Origin: Nemertoderma westbladi
Taxonomy: Eukaryota > Xenacoelomorpha > Nemertodermatida > Nemertodermatidae
Reading direction: 5' to 3'
Assembly: GCA_032718475.1 (NCBI GenBank)
Contig: JAUCBJ010003004.1
Coordinates: 1 to 28,723, forward strand
Length of the DNA stretch: 28,723 nt
The notes under the pieces are model-generated. The model was not told where the DNA came from. It searched no databases and saw only the letters and a list, made by a program, of their open reading frames with translations. Positions within the stretch are counted from its first letter, which is position 1; every line of letters begins with the position of its first letter. The position numbers and the translations under genes were made by a program. This document shows positions 9,576 to 19,771 of the stretch, piece after piece.

Positions 9576-10029
9576 ACATTAATGTAAAGCAATAAGTATT
9601 ATGCATAAGTCAGGTCTAAGATTAGCTGATATAGTGTTTATGTTACAATGCGTTATTCTACTTAGAGATCCACACTTTTGATAAACCTGGCATTTCAGGA
9701 CATTGTTTTCATCCCTGGTAATGTATTTGAGTTGGTTGAAGGTCATGATGGCATTGATTTGTGTCCATTTATTGCCGACACCCTCATTATCATCTCGAAT
9801 ATGAATGTCACATACTTGATCTAGTCTTTGACGTTTGCTATTGGATACCCCCCCCCCCCCCCCCCCCCCCCCCACCATCCCTTCCTGGTGAAACCTGCCT
9901 CTGCATTGATGTCTATATATTCTTAACCTTCCAACACATGTTAATATTCATCATTGGCGAACATTGGTAACTATCAGAATCGTATCTAGAGATTTAGAAA
10001 GTTTTATATGCCAATTATATCGCAGGTGG
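9576..10029. other. Loop of foldback B, with a 26-base C homopolymer
   Basis: This is the unpaired centre of foldback B. It contains a run of C at 9848-9873. A minus-strand open frame of 99 codons (9579-9878) starts within the homopolymer and matches no family I know, so I do not call it a gene. By analogy with foldbacks A and C it may hold a decayed captured fragment, but nothing recognisable remains. Confidence 0.45.
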
Positions 10030-11486
10030 TCAGATATTAATGACGTGAACGTGCTTCAGTATCGCCTTTTAATCTCAAAAAGTGGAGAAATCGAGTCAAC
10101 CTTGCTGCCTCCTTGTAAGTATTGTTTATACACCTATATATCCAAAGCCAACTACCAAGCGTATATTTGGAAAAAAGTTTAGTATCCATCATCAATGTAC
10201 CTTCTCCCATTATACTGTAGGTCTGTCTGTTAGATGAGGATGATATGATAATACCTGATTGGATGTATGTTCTTCCAGCTCCATTATCAATCCTCTCTCT
10301 CTCTCTCTCTGCTGTATTGAAATTGTACTACGTCATGTAAACCACTAACGTATCTGCCTACAAAATAAACTTCATTGCATTGAGTTGTACAAATTCAAGT
10401 AATGCACCAAATGGAAGGAGGCGGAATTGGAATGAACTGATGCACTTGACACCTCAGATGATGAAGGCGATTTCTATTACAGCAGTAATTGTATCACATA
10501 CATTAACTACTCGACTAAGAATTCTCTATTTGCTCGGATCACATCATCGCATACCAATTAAGAATACGTACATACATAATTATGTATTTATTATTAAATA
10601 AAAAGGATTTAGTATTCAAAAAAGTTATTATCGATGGAATCATCTTTGCAGAAATCATCTAGGAAAAATTATATATATATGATAAATATATAAATTGAAA
10701 TGAATATACTAAAAGAACTAACCTCTCTTTTGTGGTAGGTGTCAAGTCATTTAAGTTTGTGTCATATCAATCTGAGCAATCATCTTCAATTGCATCTGTA
10801 GTGGTAGTCATGGTAACCTGTGAAGAGGTGTTGTCTGAAATGCCATTTAGATGTCACTTGTCATTTTAAAGTGATTTGTAGTCACATCTTGATTGTTTTT
10901 TATTGACATAAATATTTGTTAAAGTCATTATTTTGAAACAGAGTGGAATGAGATTAAAATTGATGAAAAATAAAAATATTTCAAACATGGGTATATCTTT
11001 GGAACCATATATCACCGTTATAACAAAACAGGTTTAGCTCTCAGTATACCAAAATTTTCCAAAACTAATATTCAATAAAATGCGGTAATTTGTTTTTAAA
11101 ATAATGGTATTGTTCTAGAATGGTAGCTATTTTTCTAAAACATGTCAGTTTTCATTTAGCAGCATTCCCATGGTAACAATAATTATATTCCAGAATTTTA
11201 TGTCACATTTAGAATTGTTAGACCAGTAGCTATCTTTTTCAAAAGATGCGATGAATTTATATTGAGTTATTAGAATACTACAGCATGTTTGTTGTTTTAC
11301 CATTTCCATGACAACCGGTGGTAACACCAAGTCAGCTACCGATTCAGATTTGTTATCATATCAAAATGAATGGCCAGAAGCTAGGTCTTCCCAAAAATAT
11401 AAGTTCCGGGTGGTTACCAAAAAGTATCCCCTATGTTGGCTGGCCCATGGACTATAGCTAGTGATATCACTTTTTGTTGTTTTAAA

Positions 11487-11575
11487 TGTTCTAAAACATT
11501 TTAGCTATTGTTTAAAAATAAAATTTATGTTCTAGAACAAATATTTTTTGTTCTAGAACAATTTTTATACTAGCT
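11487..11575. repeat. Partial terminal-repeat copy of foldback C family
   Basis: The stretch with two TTCTAGAA palindromes (11530-11537, 11551-11558) separated by ATATTTTTTG-like sequence matches 25297-25380 and, inverted, 26585-26655, including the flanking TTTAGCTATT / GATAGCTATT. It is read as a lone or truncated arm of the same element family as 25103-26841. Confidence 0.55.
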
Positions 11576-11880
11576 AGCCTTTGCAACAAATGTGTTTATT
11601 TAAAATAAATTTGTTGTAGGCCTAATTTATTGCGGCAACAATAATATTATAGTGATGTAGAACATTAGCTATTTTCTCAAACTAATAAAAGCAAATTCTC
11701 GGTATTATTTCGGAATTGAGTAGATCGAATTGATCACTAAATAATAAAGTGACTAAGCAATAATCAATCAACAAATGAAAATTGTACATTACCTATACAA
11801 AATAACATGTAGTGTAATACTGGTAAAGAAATATTTATGGCATTCAATTTGACCATTGTCGGACTCTGTTTTTATTAAAC

Positions 11881-12084
11881 ATGTAGCCACGGCACGGGCG
11901 GAACTATAAGAACGAAATGTAGCCACGGGCGGAACTATAAGAATAAAATGTAGCTACGGGCGGAACTATAAGCACGAAATGTAGCCATGGGCGGAACTAT
12001 AAGAACAAAACGGGTGGAACTATAAGAACAAAATGTAGCAACGGGTGGAACTATATTAACAAAATTTAGCCACTAGCGGAACGT
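11881..12084 (+). repeat. 31-bp tandem array (ATGTAGCCACGGGCGG units), about six copies
   Basis: Units read ATGTAGCCACGGGCGG followed by AACTATAAGAACAAA, with small changes (CTACGG, CCATGG, AACGGG). One unit is partly deleted near 12006-12010 and the last is diverged. This is a minisatellite; no coding frame is supported. Confidence 0.75.
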
Positions 12085-12323
12085 CAATCATTTTTATTAA
12101 ATTCACTAAATATTTTATAATTAAAAAAACTAGTTATATGTTCTAGGACATTAGTTTTTTGTTGATGTTCTAAAATAGTACATAATACTTTTTATTTGTT
12201 CTACAATTCTTCAACGTTGCCATAGTAACAATGATATATGTATTAAAATTGTATAGTTTTACGGAACTCTAGCCAATAAAAGTATATAGCCAAAATAACT
12301 AGTATTTTAAAATATATTGAGGC

Positions 12324-12690
12324 ACGTTTCTGCGCTGCTTTTTTATGTGTGGTATTCTGAGCTTTTTTTTAGATGTTTTTCTAACTTTTATTGAGCTTTT
12401 TTTCAAGCTTTTTTTAGCTTTTTTTAGCTTTTTTCAATCTGGTTTTGTTATGCCTTTTCTAACGTTAAAATGTTAAAAAGTTAAAATGAAGATATAATAT
12501 GAATGTTCTAGAATTAGATAATTATGATTTTCGACCCAGCTTTTTTTGACCTGTGTTTCAAGCTTTTTTTGGAGCTTTATTCTATACCATAGGTTTTAAC
12601 ATTCCAAAATTCTCAGATGTATCTTGAAGCAATGTGTTTTAACTAAAAAAAGCTTGAACTAAAGCTCAATAAATAGCAGCGTGGAAATGG
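12324..12690. mobile_element. Small inverted-repeat element with AGCTTTTTT-rich ends
   Basis: Left end GGCACGTTTCTGCGCTGCT and right end AGCAGCGTGGAAATGGGCC are inverted with few mismatches. Pairing continues inward through TTATTGAGCTTT and TTCAAGCTTTTTTTAG (left about 12389-12425, right about 12645-12672). The centre is AT-rich and non-coding. Target duplications are not evident, and the superfamily is not assigned. It ends about 90 bp before the ORF at 12777. Confidence 0.5.
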
Positions 12691-12776
12691 GCCTATAACC
12701 ACATATTATTGGGTAATATTTTATGTGTTAATAATATTTCCCTAATATTATTTATGTTCACGACGTACTGTAACAA

Positions 12777-13877
12777 ATGTCTTCCTCAAATGATAAACAC
12801 GATTTTGAGCGCGATGACATTGGATGTCAAATGGATGAGATGGGCAAGAAAGAAAACGGAGATGATCCTATACGTTTTATGTTCACTCAGAAAGTACAAC
12901 CTGCTATGACAAAACCTTTTATAGTTGCTAAGGAAGCTATTGAATCTAGAACATTGGGAATATTATCAATAGGCCGCATTGCTGGGGATTGTTTTAATCG
13001 AATAGCTATAATCGAAAAATATTCGAATTTACTTCATTTCTTTGTGTATGACGAAGATTTATTCTTTAAGTACAATAGAACTTCATTGAAAACAGATGGC
13101 CATCCGCTAGAATTAATTTGTAGTAACGAATGTGGGTTTCCAGATGAAACATTGGAATTTCTGAAAGGTTATAAAAACCAATGGATCGCAGCTACTAAAC
13201 ATTGTCTATCTGTTATTCAAAGAGAAGGTGATGTTTCAAAACTGATTCACTTATGCCCACTTCTGAAGACTACATTTTCTATTGTAGCGGTGACTGCTTG
13301 GGAAAATTATGGTTTTGTTGCTACTGGAAATAATAATGTAATCTCAATTGATTTATCTTCAGCAATGGTGAATAATGAATGCCATTTTGAACATTCCGGC
13401 AGCTTATCAGCTATTACAACATGTAGCTACGGTGTCATATGCAAGTGTCCTACATCCATTTGTGTTGGTTTCCATGACTCTAAGAAACACCTCTACTCTG
13501 TATATGTCTATAATTATTCACCAGAATTCACTAAGTGTCCATGGCAATTTAGTAAGAGAATGGCTACCATTGACTGTGGCAGTGCCATACCTAATGGCAG
13601 TTTGGAGATCTTGCATGTAATGTACTCTTCTGACTGTTGTTATTGGCTAATTGGACTTAAGAACGCTGACGACAAGGAATACATTGGCGTTTACAAAGTT
13701 AGGGAATCACGTTGGAAAAAAAGCTGCACTAAGAAATTTGGTATTATAGATATTAATTCTGGTTTTGGTGTTGTATTACTCGGCAAAGGATTTATAGTCC
13801 CAAAATTAGACACTAATTTAATATATTTTGATCGGCAATTACTTACCACCACCACTACATATTTTGATAATGTGTAA
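12777..13877 (+). CDS. Uncharacterised 366-residue protein, single exon
   Basis: This is the longest open frame not attributable to a known transposon. I do not recognise the family. The start is the first ATG after an in-frame TAA at 12771-12773, but the -3 position is C, a weak initiation context, so an upstream exon or a gene fragment is possible. The N-terminal 45 residues are charged and polar (many Asp, Glu, Lys). The rest alternates short hydrophobic strands with Gly, Asn and Asp turns, and holds many Cys. Strand-like stretches such as YGFVATGNNNVISIDLSSAM (about residues 181-200), CYWLIGLKNADDKEYIGVYK (about 285-304) and VVLLGKGFIVPKLDTNLIYF (about 330-350) suggest a beta-propeller-like fold, as in kelch or WD-type proteins, but that is inference from pattern only. 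No signal peptide or membrane segment is evident. Codons are AT-rich like the surroundings, so it does not look recently transferred. No clear polyadenylation signal follows. It could be a real gene, a retrocopy or one exon. Confidence 0.55.
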   Translation: MSSSNDKHDFERDDIGCQMDEMGKKENGDDPIRFMFTQKVQPAMTKPFIVAKEAIESRTLGILSIGRIAGDCFNRIAIIEKYSNLLHFFVYDEDLFFKYNRTSLKTDGHPLELICSNECGFPDETLEFLKGYKNQWIAATKHCLSVIQREGDVSKLIHLCPLLKTTFSIVAVTAWENYGFVATGNNNVISIDLSSAMVNNECHFEHSGSLSAITTCSYGVICKCPTSICVGFHDSKKHLYSVYVYNYSPEFTKCPWQFSKRMATIDCGSAIPNGSLEILHVMYSSDCCYWLIGLKNADDKEYIGVYKVRESRWKKSCTKKFGIIDINSGFGVVLLGKGFIVPKLDTNLIYFDRQLLTTTTTYFDNV

Positions 13878-14054
13878 ATAATTTCAATGTATTTATCCAC
13901 TATTATTATTTTAAGTTTATCATATATTTCTCTAAAATTTTGAAAAATGCATTGTGTACGAAAAGTGCAAACCAGTGACGTAATCATCCATACTTCTACG
14001 AGGAGTGGCATGCTGCATTGCAGCTGCATTATATATATATATTTCATATATATA

Positions 14055-14193
14055 CTAAGAAAGCTGTGCCGGCTTATCAACAAAATTGCGCCGCCATAAC
14101 TCCCTATCACCCATGACATTTGCTAGATCATCTGCATTTTCAAGGCCAGTGTCCTTTAAGATGCATGGGATTAAGGGCTGTCCACCTTGCTTA
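14055..14193 (-). pseudogene. Non-LTR reverse transcriptase C-terminus, second copy, distal part
   Basis: The minus strand encodes ILKDTGLENADDLANVMGDR, then ELWRRNFVDKPAQLS, ending at TAG (14057-14055). It is almost the same as 2076-2205. Just beyond the stop both copies share the tail CATGCTGCATTGCAGCTGCA (14009-14028 here). Positions 14194-14395 are unrelated sequence that replaces the middle of the fragment seen in the first copy. Confidence 0.7.
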
Positions 14194-14396
14194 AAAAACT
14201 AATTTAATCAAAATGTACAACAATTTGCAGGGTTATGGTACCTACCAAGCAACTTACAGACATACAGTATTGAATTGGTATTAAGTAGGACATAGAATAT
14301 ATTAAATTACAGAACCCTTTTTTATTATTTATATCCACGTGGTGAAAGACCCTTCCGAATACACCACGAAAAGCGTCGTTCCGGTCAATTCATTGT

Positions 14397-14707
14397 TATT
14401 GACACACAATGAACCCGGCGCATCATTCTTGTGAATGTGCCAACCAGAGATTTGGTATCCTACACAGTTAGAGCCTAGCATGGACTCCCATATATAAGTG
14501 TACTGGTACAACTACTGCCATAAATAATCGAACCTTAAGGTTCCGTTTTATTCTATGGGACTTCCAAATCCTGGACAGAGTATTTAACGCTGCCCATGCC
14601 TTCCCCTTATGTATCCGAAGGTCTTCACCTGACTTTCTGAACCATGATTCCAAGTAGCAGAAGTCATCCACGCGCTCAAGCAAGCCGTCCTTAGAGCTTA
14701 TGCCCTT
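14397..14707 (-). pseudogene. Non-LTR reverse transcriptase fragment, second copy, proximal part
   Basis: The minus strand reads GISSKDGLLERVDDFCYLES, then DLRIHKGKAWAALNTLSRIW and NLKVRLFMAVVVPVHLYMG, before breaking down around 14470. This is the thumb region after the reverse transcriptase palm of non-LTR elements (YLGS-like, D-x-RIR-GKAW-like and LYG-like motifs). The frame is lost downstream, although nucleotide similarity to 2400-2520 persists to about 14397. It is the same family and strand as the copy inside foldback A. Confidence 0.7.
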
Positions 14708-14709
14708 GC

Positions 14710-15270
14710 CATCAGATATTTATCATCATAACAATCCATACCTAATTTTGAAGCAGAATAATTTCTTCACCAGATGTATCACATTTATTGGTGAATTGAC
14801 AAATCAATTAAACTGGAGGGATCCAAAACAGAGGTATCAGTTCTAGAAAACAGGTGGCGAAGGTACGCTTTCCTTCATAGCAAAACAGCATGCAGGCTAG
14901 AGTTGGACTAAATACAACAGTAAGTGCAGTTTTTAATTATCTCTCTACTAGTGTATCCATGGAAACGCCAAACCCAAGCGTTCTCCTTTAAATTGCACTG
15001 ATTTACCCCTCCTCATGGTTCAACCTTCCCTGCCTTCCTCTATTTTGCACCGTACCGTAAACAAGGCAGTCTGGAAAGGTTGCTATCGAAACGAGACATA
15101 GATAGGAGGAGGCGCGGGGATGTGATAAATTAGCATAAAGGGCTTTGTTTAGTGGGGGCAAAGGTGGGGCATTCATCCGACTAGCGGTAGACTGGAGAAC
15201 TGCCGAAGCATTACTGTCCCAACAAAGAGGCAGCCTGTTGATCGTTGATGGTCTACGGTATAGCATGTAT
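14710..15270. other. Non-coding spacer
   Basis: No recognisable gene. The minus-strand open frame at 15003-15266 has no family resemblance and lies over sequence that leads into the degenerate repeats to its right. One TTCTAGAA palindrome is at 14841-14848. Confidence 0.4.
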
Positions 15271-15650
15271 ATCTGCCAAGTTTCAGCTGAAACGGATAAA
15301 ACATAACGAAATTAAAGAAGGATTTCACTTTCAGATATTTCGACCTCTAGCGCCAATCTGTAAAAGTGTAGGTAATCGCTTTCAGACATTCGCCCTCTAA
15401 TTGTAGACTGGAGAGCTACAGACCGATTACCGACCCCTAGAGAGACACCGGATGTGTTCTAGCACATATCTGACAAGTTTCAGCTTGAACGAATCATAAA
15501 TAACGGAATGGATCAATAATTTCACTTTGAGACATTTCGCCCTCTAGCGGCATACTAGAGAACTGCAGATGGATGAGCCACCCTGAATGTCACTCTTAAT
15601 GGTCTATTACAAATCTGCCAAGTTTCAGCTTGAACGGATTAAAAGTAAAA
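15271..15650 (+). repeat. Degenerate tandem repeat with CCAAGTTTCAGCTTGAACGG units
   Basis: CAAGTTTCAGCTTGAACG-like blocks near 15278, 15475 and 15615 alternate with TTCGCCCTCTAGCGG-like blocks near 15338, 15388 and 15537 and with GACTGGAGAACTGC-like blocks. Spacing is 140-200 bp. It is an old, diverged repeat of unknown class. A related-looking AAGTTTGG block is at 19238. Confidence 0.5.
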
Positions 15651-16284
15651 GAAAATGTTTAAGAAAGAAAATTAAAATGTTTAGAGATGCAGCCATCTAG
15701 AGGGGGACTGTTGAACTGATGGTGTCTGAAGTCTCTAAAAATCTCAACTTTTGGTTTTATTGATGCCTTAAAATTTTCAACTCGACAGCTTTAAATCCGA
15801 CAAAGTTATTAGCTAATCAAAATGGTAACGCAGACGACGACGTCGACAACTATTTGCCAAATTCTTTTTAATTAATCTTTAATTAATGCAATTATCTTTT
15901 TAATTGAAATTTTCATTGTGCTTCACTATCAGCACCAAACGTAAAAATAGCATACCGGGGCCGAAATGCATATAAAGGGACTATTTAAAGTTAGGCTTAA
16001 GTTTAGATTGGCTTGAGATTATTGGGGGATTAGATTAAATTAAATTAATTTAATTTATTATAAGGAACTGATATCAGGTGTCGTAACTCTTAACCTCGAA
16101 TCATTAAGTTTATTTTACCGAGTTTATTTTTTTTAAGTTTATTTTTATTTATTTATTGGTGCATTTGTAGAATTAATCCCATCATCACACGCAGGGCGGG
16201 TATTTTACAAAATTACGAATTAGGAATTTTAAAATTAAATTCATATGACAATATCTCTCCAAACCACGTACGTTCGGTACCACG
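15651..16284. other. Non-coding AT-rich spacer
   Basis: No supported gene or named repeat. Short AT palindromes (TTAAATTAATTTAA near 16030) are the only structure noticed. Confidence 0.4.
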
Positions 16285-16352
16285 CACGGTGTTGAATTCA
16301 AACTTGGGACCTCGAGGTGGAAGCCGAGACTACAACCTCAAGGCAACAGGAT
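16285..16352 (-). repeat. tRNA-like SINE head remnant
   Basis: On the minus strand GTTGCCTTGAGGTTG, then GTCTCGGCTTCC, then AGTTTGAATTC resemble a tRNA-derived SINE head, the last block being a degraded B box (canonical GGTTCGANTCC). The blocks GTTRCCTTRA and TCTCGGCTT recur in the copy at 17719-17790, which supports a dispersed family. Confidence 0.35.
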
Positions 16353-17700
16353 TGTTGATAAATAAAGTATGAATTTCAAATCCAGCTGCCGTGTTATTAG
16401 TATGTAGGAATGTGATGAGATTTGGGATTAGTCATAAAAAGATAAATTCTTTTCCGTAAAGTAATCTTTATCATTCGAGGTTAATAAATCAAGAATATAC
16501 AATGATTTCATTTACCATCTATCCGCGCGAAAACCAAGGCTTTAATGCATTTTTAATATCTTGAAAATTGAACTACAGTACTTACTTATTGTGTTGCGGC
16601 CCATTATTGCCGGATTTTACTATTTTACTCTACAAAACAATATTTTTTGTTTTTATTGACCAACATGCGATTAATATTTCTCTGGACAATGACATGACAA
16701 TATCGAGACAATAATTTCTAAAACTTTAAAAAAATAATACATAAAATTTGTTGAAATTTTACAATATTAGAAGTTAATTATTATGACACAATATATTAAA
16801 ACTCTTCAATATAAGGGGGATATTATTACCCGAACAATTTGTGTGTAGAAGCGTATAATTATGAAAGCCTATTACAATGATTTATACAATGTACAATCTG
16901 TTACCAATACTTCTACTGTGTTGAACATATTGACCCCAGCTTGCTTCCTACCTAAATTAATGAATGCAGTATATCATAATAATAAATATTTTGAATTATT
17001 TTTATAAAATAATAATCAATAATTAATAAATAATAGCGATACTCTCCCTCTTTATAGAGATACTGCTACACTTTTCGTTTATCTTAAAAAATTTCGATAT
17101 AGGCCTACAGTTTAGTCAGTTTGGTTTCCCGTTTTCTAGAAATAATATATAGGCCTATTCAATAATCTCACTGTTGTTGTTACCGTTGAATACAGTTACC
17201 GTAGTCCCATGAAGGATACGGGTCAACAGTGCAGTTCGTCCGAGTGCACTGATAATCCCTGAAAACTGAAAAGTCCAACTGATACTCATACTGATGATGA
17301 TATATAAATTGCCATTGATTTTATCCCTGTTTAATTATTAGTTTACTACTTTTAATGATTATGCGGGTCATATCATTTTACGTAAAATTCATCATGCCAG
17401 TATAGTGCAGTTTAGGCCTAATTTGTTATCATCAATCAATCAATAAATCTCACTATACAGTACGTACCGGTACTGCAGGAATTTATTATATCCAGGTTCT
17501 CGTCAGAGATGTTTACACCACCTTTACCCATCAGATTATATGAGTACACAGATATGTGGAATACAAACATAAGGGTTTCGTGTAGGACGAGATTATATCG
17601 AGTCAGAACTATACTCTCATTTTGCTACTATTTTATTTAGCATTGAGGTTAGAGATGAGCCACGGGTTGGGTATCCCTTTAAAGCATTCTGAAAACAATA
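16353..17700. other. Non-coding AT-rich DNA
   Basis: No gene or clear repeat found. Several TAGGCCTA words occur (near 17099, 17149 and 17411), a motif common in some marine invertebrate genomes. Confidence 0.4.
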
Positions 17701-17718
17701 TTAACCGACCTCTTTGGA

Positions 17719-17790
17719 GGGCTCGAACCTACAAGCTCTGGAGCCAAAGCCGAGAATTTAAGGTAACGGATTAAACCTCTATCAAGATGG
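17719..17790 (-). repeat. tRNA-derived SINE head with A- and B-box-like sites
   Basis: The minus strand carries a good B box, GGTTCGAGCC (17729-17720), and about 35-45 nt upstream an A-box-like GGTTTAATCCGTTACC (17777-17762). Between them, TTCTCGGCTTTGGCTCCAGAG resembles an anticodon arm. Cloverleaf pairing looks poor, so it is a SINE or tRNA pseudogene rather than a functional tRNA. Confidence 0.45.
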
Positions 17791-17825
17791 TCCTTCAAGA
17801 TGGTCTATCAAGAAGGGAGACATGG

Positions 17826-17890
17826 AATCTACACGTTCGTGGGGACTTCGCGCAGCACGAGGCCTAGTTATTATATACAAATTAAAATGC
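17826..17890. repeat. Dispersed repeat shared with 6300-6376
   Basis: TACACGTTCGTGGGG and CTTCGCGCAGCACGAGGC match the copy at 6306-6340 with few changes. It lies just upstream, in the SINE's own direction, of the tRNA-like head at 17719-17790. A C homopolymer (17986-18000) follows. Confidence 0.55.
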
Positions 17891-18082
17891 AGCGACTGTA
17901 TCACAAAATCAGGTTTTGAGAAATTTACCCACACCACCAATCAATCAAAGAAAGGTGGACAGTACGTGTTCACCCCTTTTAATCTCCCCCCCCCCCCCCC
18001 ACCCTTCCCAACCACCAATACATAACCGCGACATCTACCACCCACGGAAGGGTAGCACGAACTTATTTCCAATCGCACGTTA

Positions 18083-18390
18083 AATATGCAAAGCCAGGTG
18101 GTTTATAGGAATATAATAAACGCAGTACTCGTTTTCATTATAAGCCTCTTTGCGTTCGTCCTGTTTTGTATTTAAATATATTTCTTAAACGCAAGCTAGG
18201 ACGATCTTTATAATAATAATAACTAGGGATGCGATCAATATGTGAAGCCAGGTGGTTTATATAATAATTTAGTCAACGCAGTACTCGTCTTCATTATATG
18301 CCTCGTTGCGCTCGTCGCTTGTCCTGTTTTGTCATAAAATATTTTTCCTAAACGCAGACTGACGATCTTTATACAGTTATAACTATGCGA
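18083..18390 (+). repeat. Tandem duplication, about 154 bp, two copies
   Basis: The block starting AATATGCAAAGCCAGGTGG at 18083 recurs as AATATGTGAAGCCAGGTGG at 18237. Both copies run through AACGCAGTACTCGT, CGTCCTGTTTTGT-like sequence and ACGATCTTTATA. It is non-coding. A separate perfect 17-bp doublet, ATGTGGAGATGTGTGAT, lies just downstream at 18427-18460. Confidence 0.7.
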
Positions 18391-18460
18391 AGTTTCGAAA
18401 CTGTGCGAGTAACTGTTGATACATCTATGTGGAGATGTGTGATATGTGGAGATGTGTGAT

Positions 18461-19204
18461 ACAACGCCAACGCATCTTATGCCGATGTAGTAATATGGGT
18501 ATTGAAATAATATATTAAATCAATGTACACTCTTAAAGCTGCAGCGAAAAAATGTAGCTAATTTCCTAGGTTACATATAAAATAATAATATTATTTTTAA
18601 GAACATTAATTTTACTACTTTGCAAAAATTCAATTAAAAAATAACCAGACATATACATTGTGGAATAAACTATTTCAGAAGCCTACAACAGCCATGCCAT
18701 GGATTGTATTTATGTTATTATATCTGTCATTTAACTGAGATAGCAATAGTAGTAATAGTCGAACGGTTATGCGGCCCGTCCAGCCTATAATAAACACAAT
18801 TCAGTGATTGGGCTGGAATAGCAATACTGGTTGCCTCTATTACAATTCCTCTCAGGTTAGTCTACAGCCACAACTCCCAGCAGCTAGCTCCACACCAGCA
18901 GAGACTTGACCAATAATGGGAAGGATTAAATTTGTACTCAATAATTGTGCGGTTTAATTACGTTTAGATCAATTAAAGACACATTTATTAAAGCAAATCA
19001 CTTAAACTAATTAAAAACTATAATAGAATGGCGTATGGGGATTATATCTGTATAATTTTTAAGTATAATTATTTAAATCTTATACTGTAAAACAATTAAT
19101 TTCCTTTAAAAGGCAGGTTGAAAATGGCGTTTTCACCGCAATCAACTTAATTAACTAATTAACTGCTATTATCTTAGCTTCTCGAAGGCCACACAGAAAT
19201 TCTA
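18461..19204. other. Non-coding spacer
   Basis: No gene or repeat family recognised in this AT-rich stretch. Confidence 0.4.
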
Positions 19205-19385
19205 CTTGGAAAATTTCTAAACTTTTGCCAAACAACATGTGTACCAAGTTTGGATAGATTTCATCAAAGATTGGCCGAGTTATTAACGTTTAAAATTGAA
19301 CACGACAGAACGACAGAACGACAGGTTGATTAATGGTACCACTACGCTAAGGCTCACTCACTTCGTGGCTCGCCCCACAGTACCC
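19205..19385 (+). repeat. Dispersed-repeat tail (CGACAGAACGACAGAACGAC)
   Basis: The block has ACCAAGTTTGGATAGATTTC, a short ACGACAGA microsatellite and CTCACTCACTTCGTGGCTCG, the style of a 3' SINE or MITE tail. There is no second copy of the full block in this window, so the class is a guess. Confidence 0.35.
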
Positions 19386-19771
19386 ACTACTGGGAAGAAG
19401 CCATACAAAATTGAGCAATTATGGGCAAATATAAGGACAATTGATTGTTTTAGTTCAAGGCTCTGAACCTTTGCTAACTAAAGGTCGCCTTACACCCCCC
19501 CTCCCCCTCCCACCACTCAAACACCAAGTTACTTCAACAGTTGTTGCCAATACTAGCATCTGCTACTGGCAACATCTGTTGCTCCTTAAAAAATTCCAGT
19601 CAAGATAATTTTAAATTTGAAATTTTTAAGATAATTTATATTAAATTTTATCCAAAATTGCAAAATTGGATGTGTGGAAAAGAAATATAATATATGGTTA
19701 TGGTTAGTTAATTAGATAATTTCATTTAATATGAACAGCAGTTGATGGAGATTAAAGAATACAAGAAAGGC

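Larger units (their letters stand above)
7745..11454. mobile_element. Foldback element B: ~3.7-kb inverted repeat
   Basis: The ends are TAGTCCATGGGCCAGCC (7745) and its reverse complement ending at 11454. Arm pairing is followed in three blocks: 7745-8595 with 10598-11454, 8918-9345 with 10270-10465 (after removing the MITE at 9022-9262), and 9345-9575 with 10030-10270. Between the first two blocks the arms hold unrelated spacers (8596-8917 and 10466-10597). The loop is about 9576-10029. The arms are clearly diverged, so this is a true old inverted duplication. Flanks show no certain target duplication. No transposase is visible. Confidence 0.75.

Noticed and set aside
9579-9878. 99-codon minus-strand ORF starting in poly-G
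   Set aside because: The start lies in a homopolymer, there is no family resemblance, and it sits in the unpaired loop of a transposon.
13691-14119. 142-codon minus-strand ORF
   Set aside because: It overlaps the antisense of the 366-codon ORF and the LINE tail, and has no family features.
17719-17790. Functional tRNA gene
   Set aside because: Promoter boxes are present but acceptor and anticodon stem pairing look poor, and a related degraded copy exists at 16285-16352, which fits a SINE remnant better.
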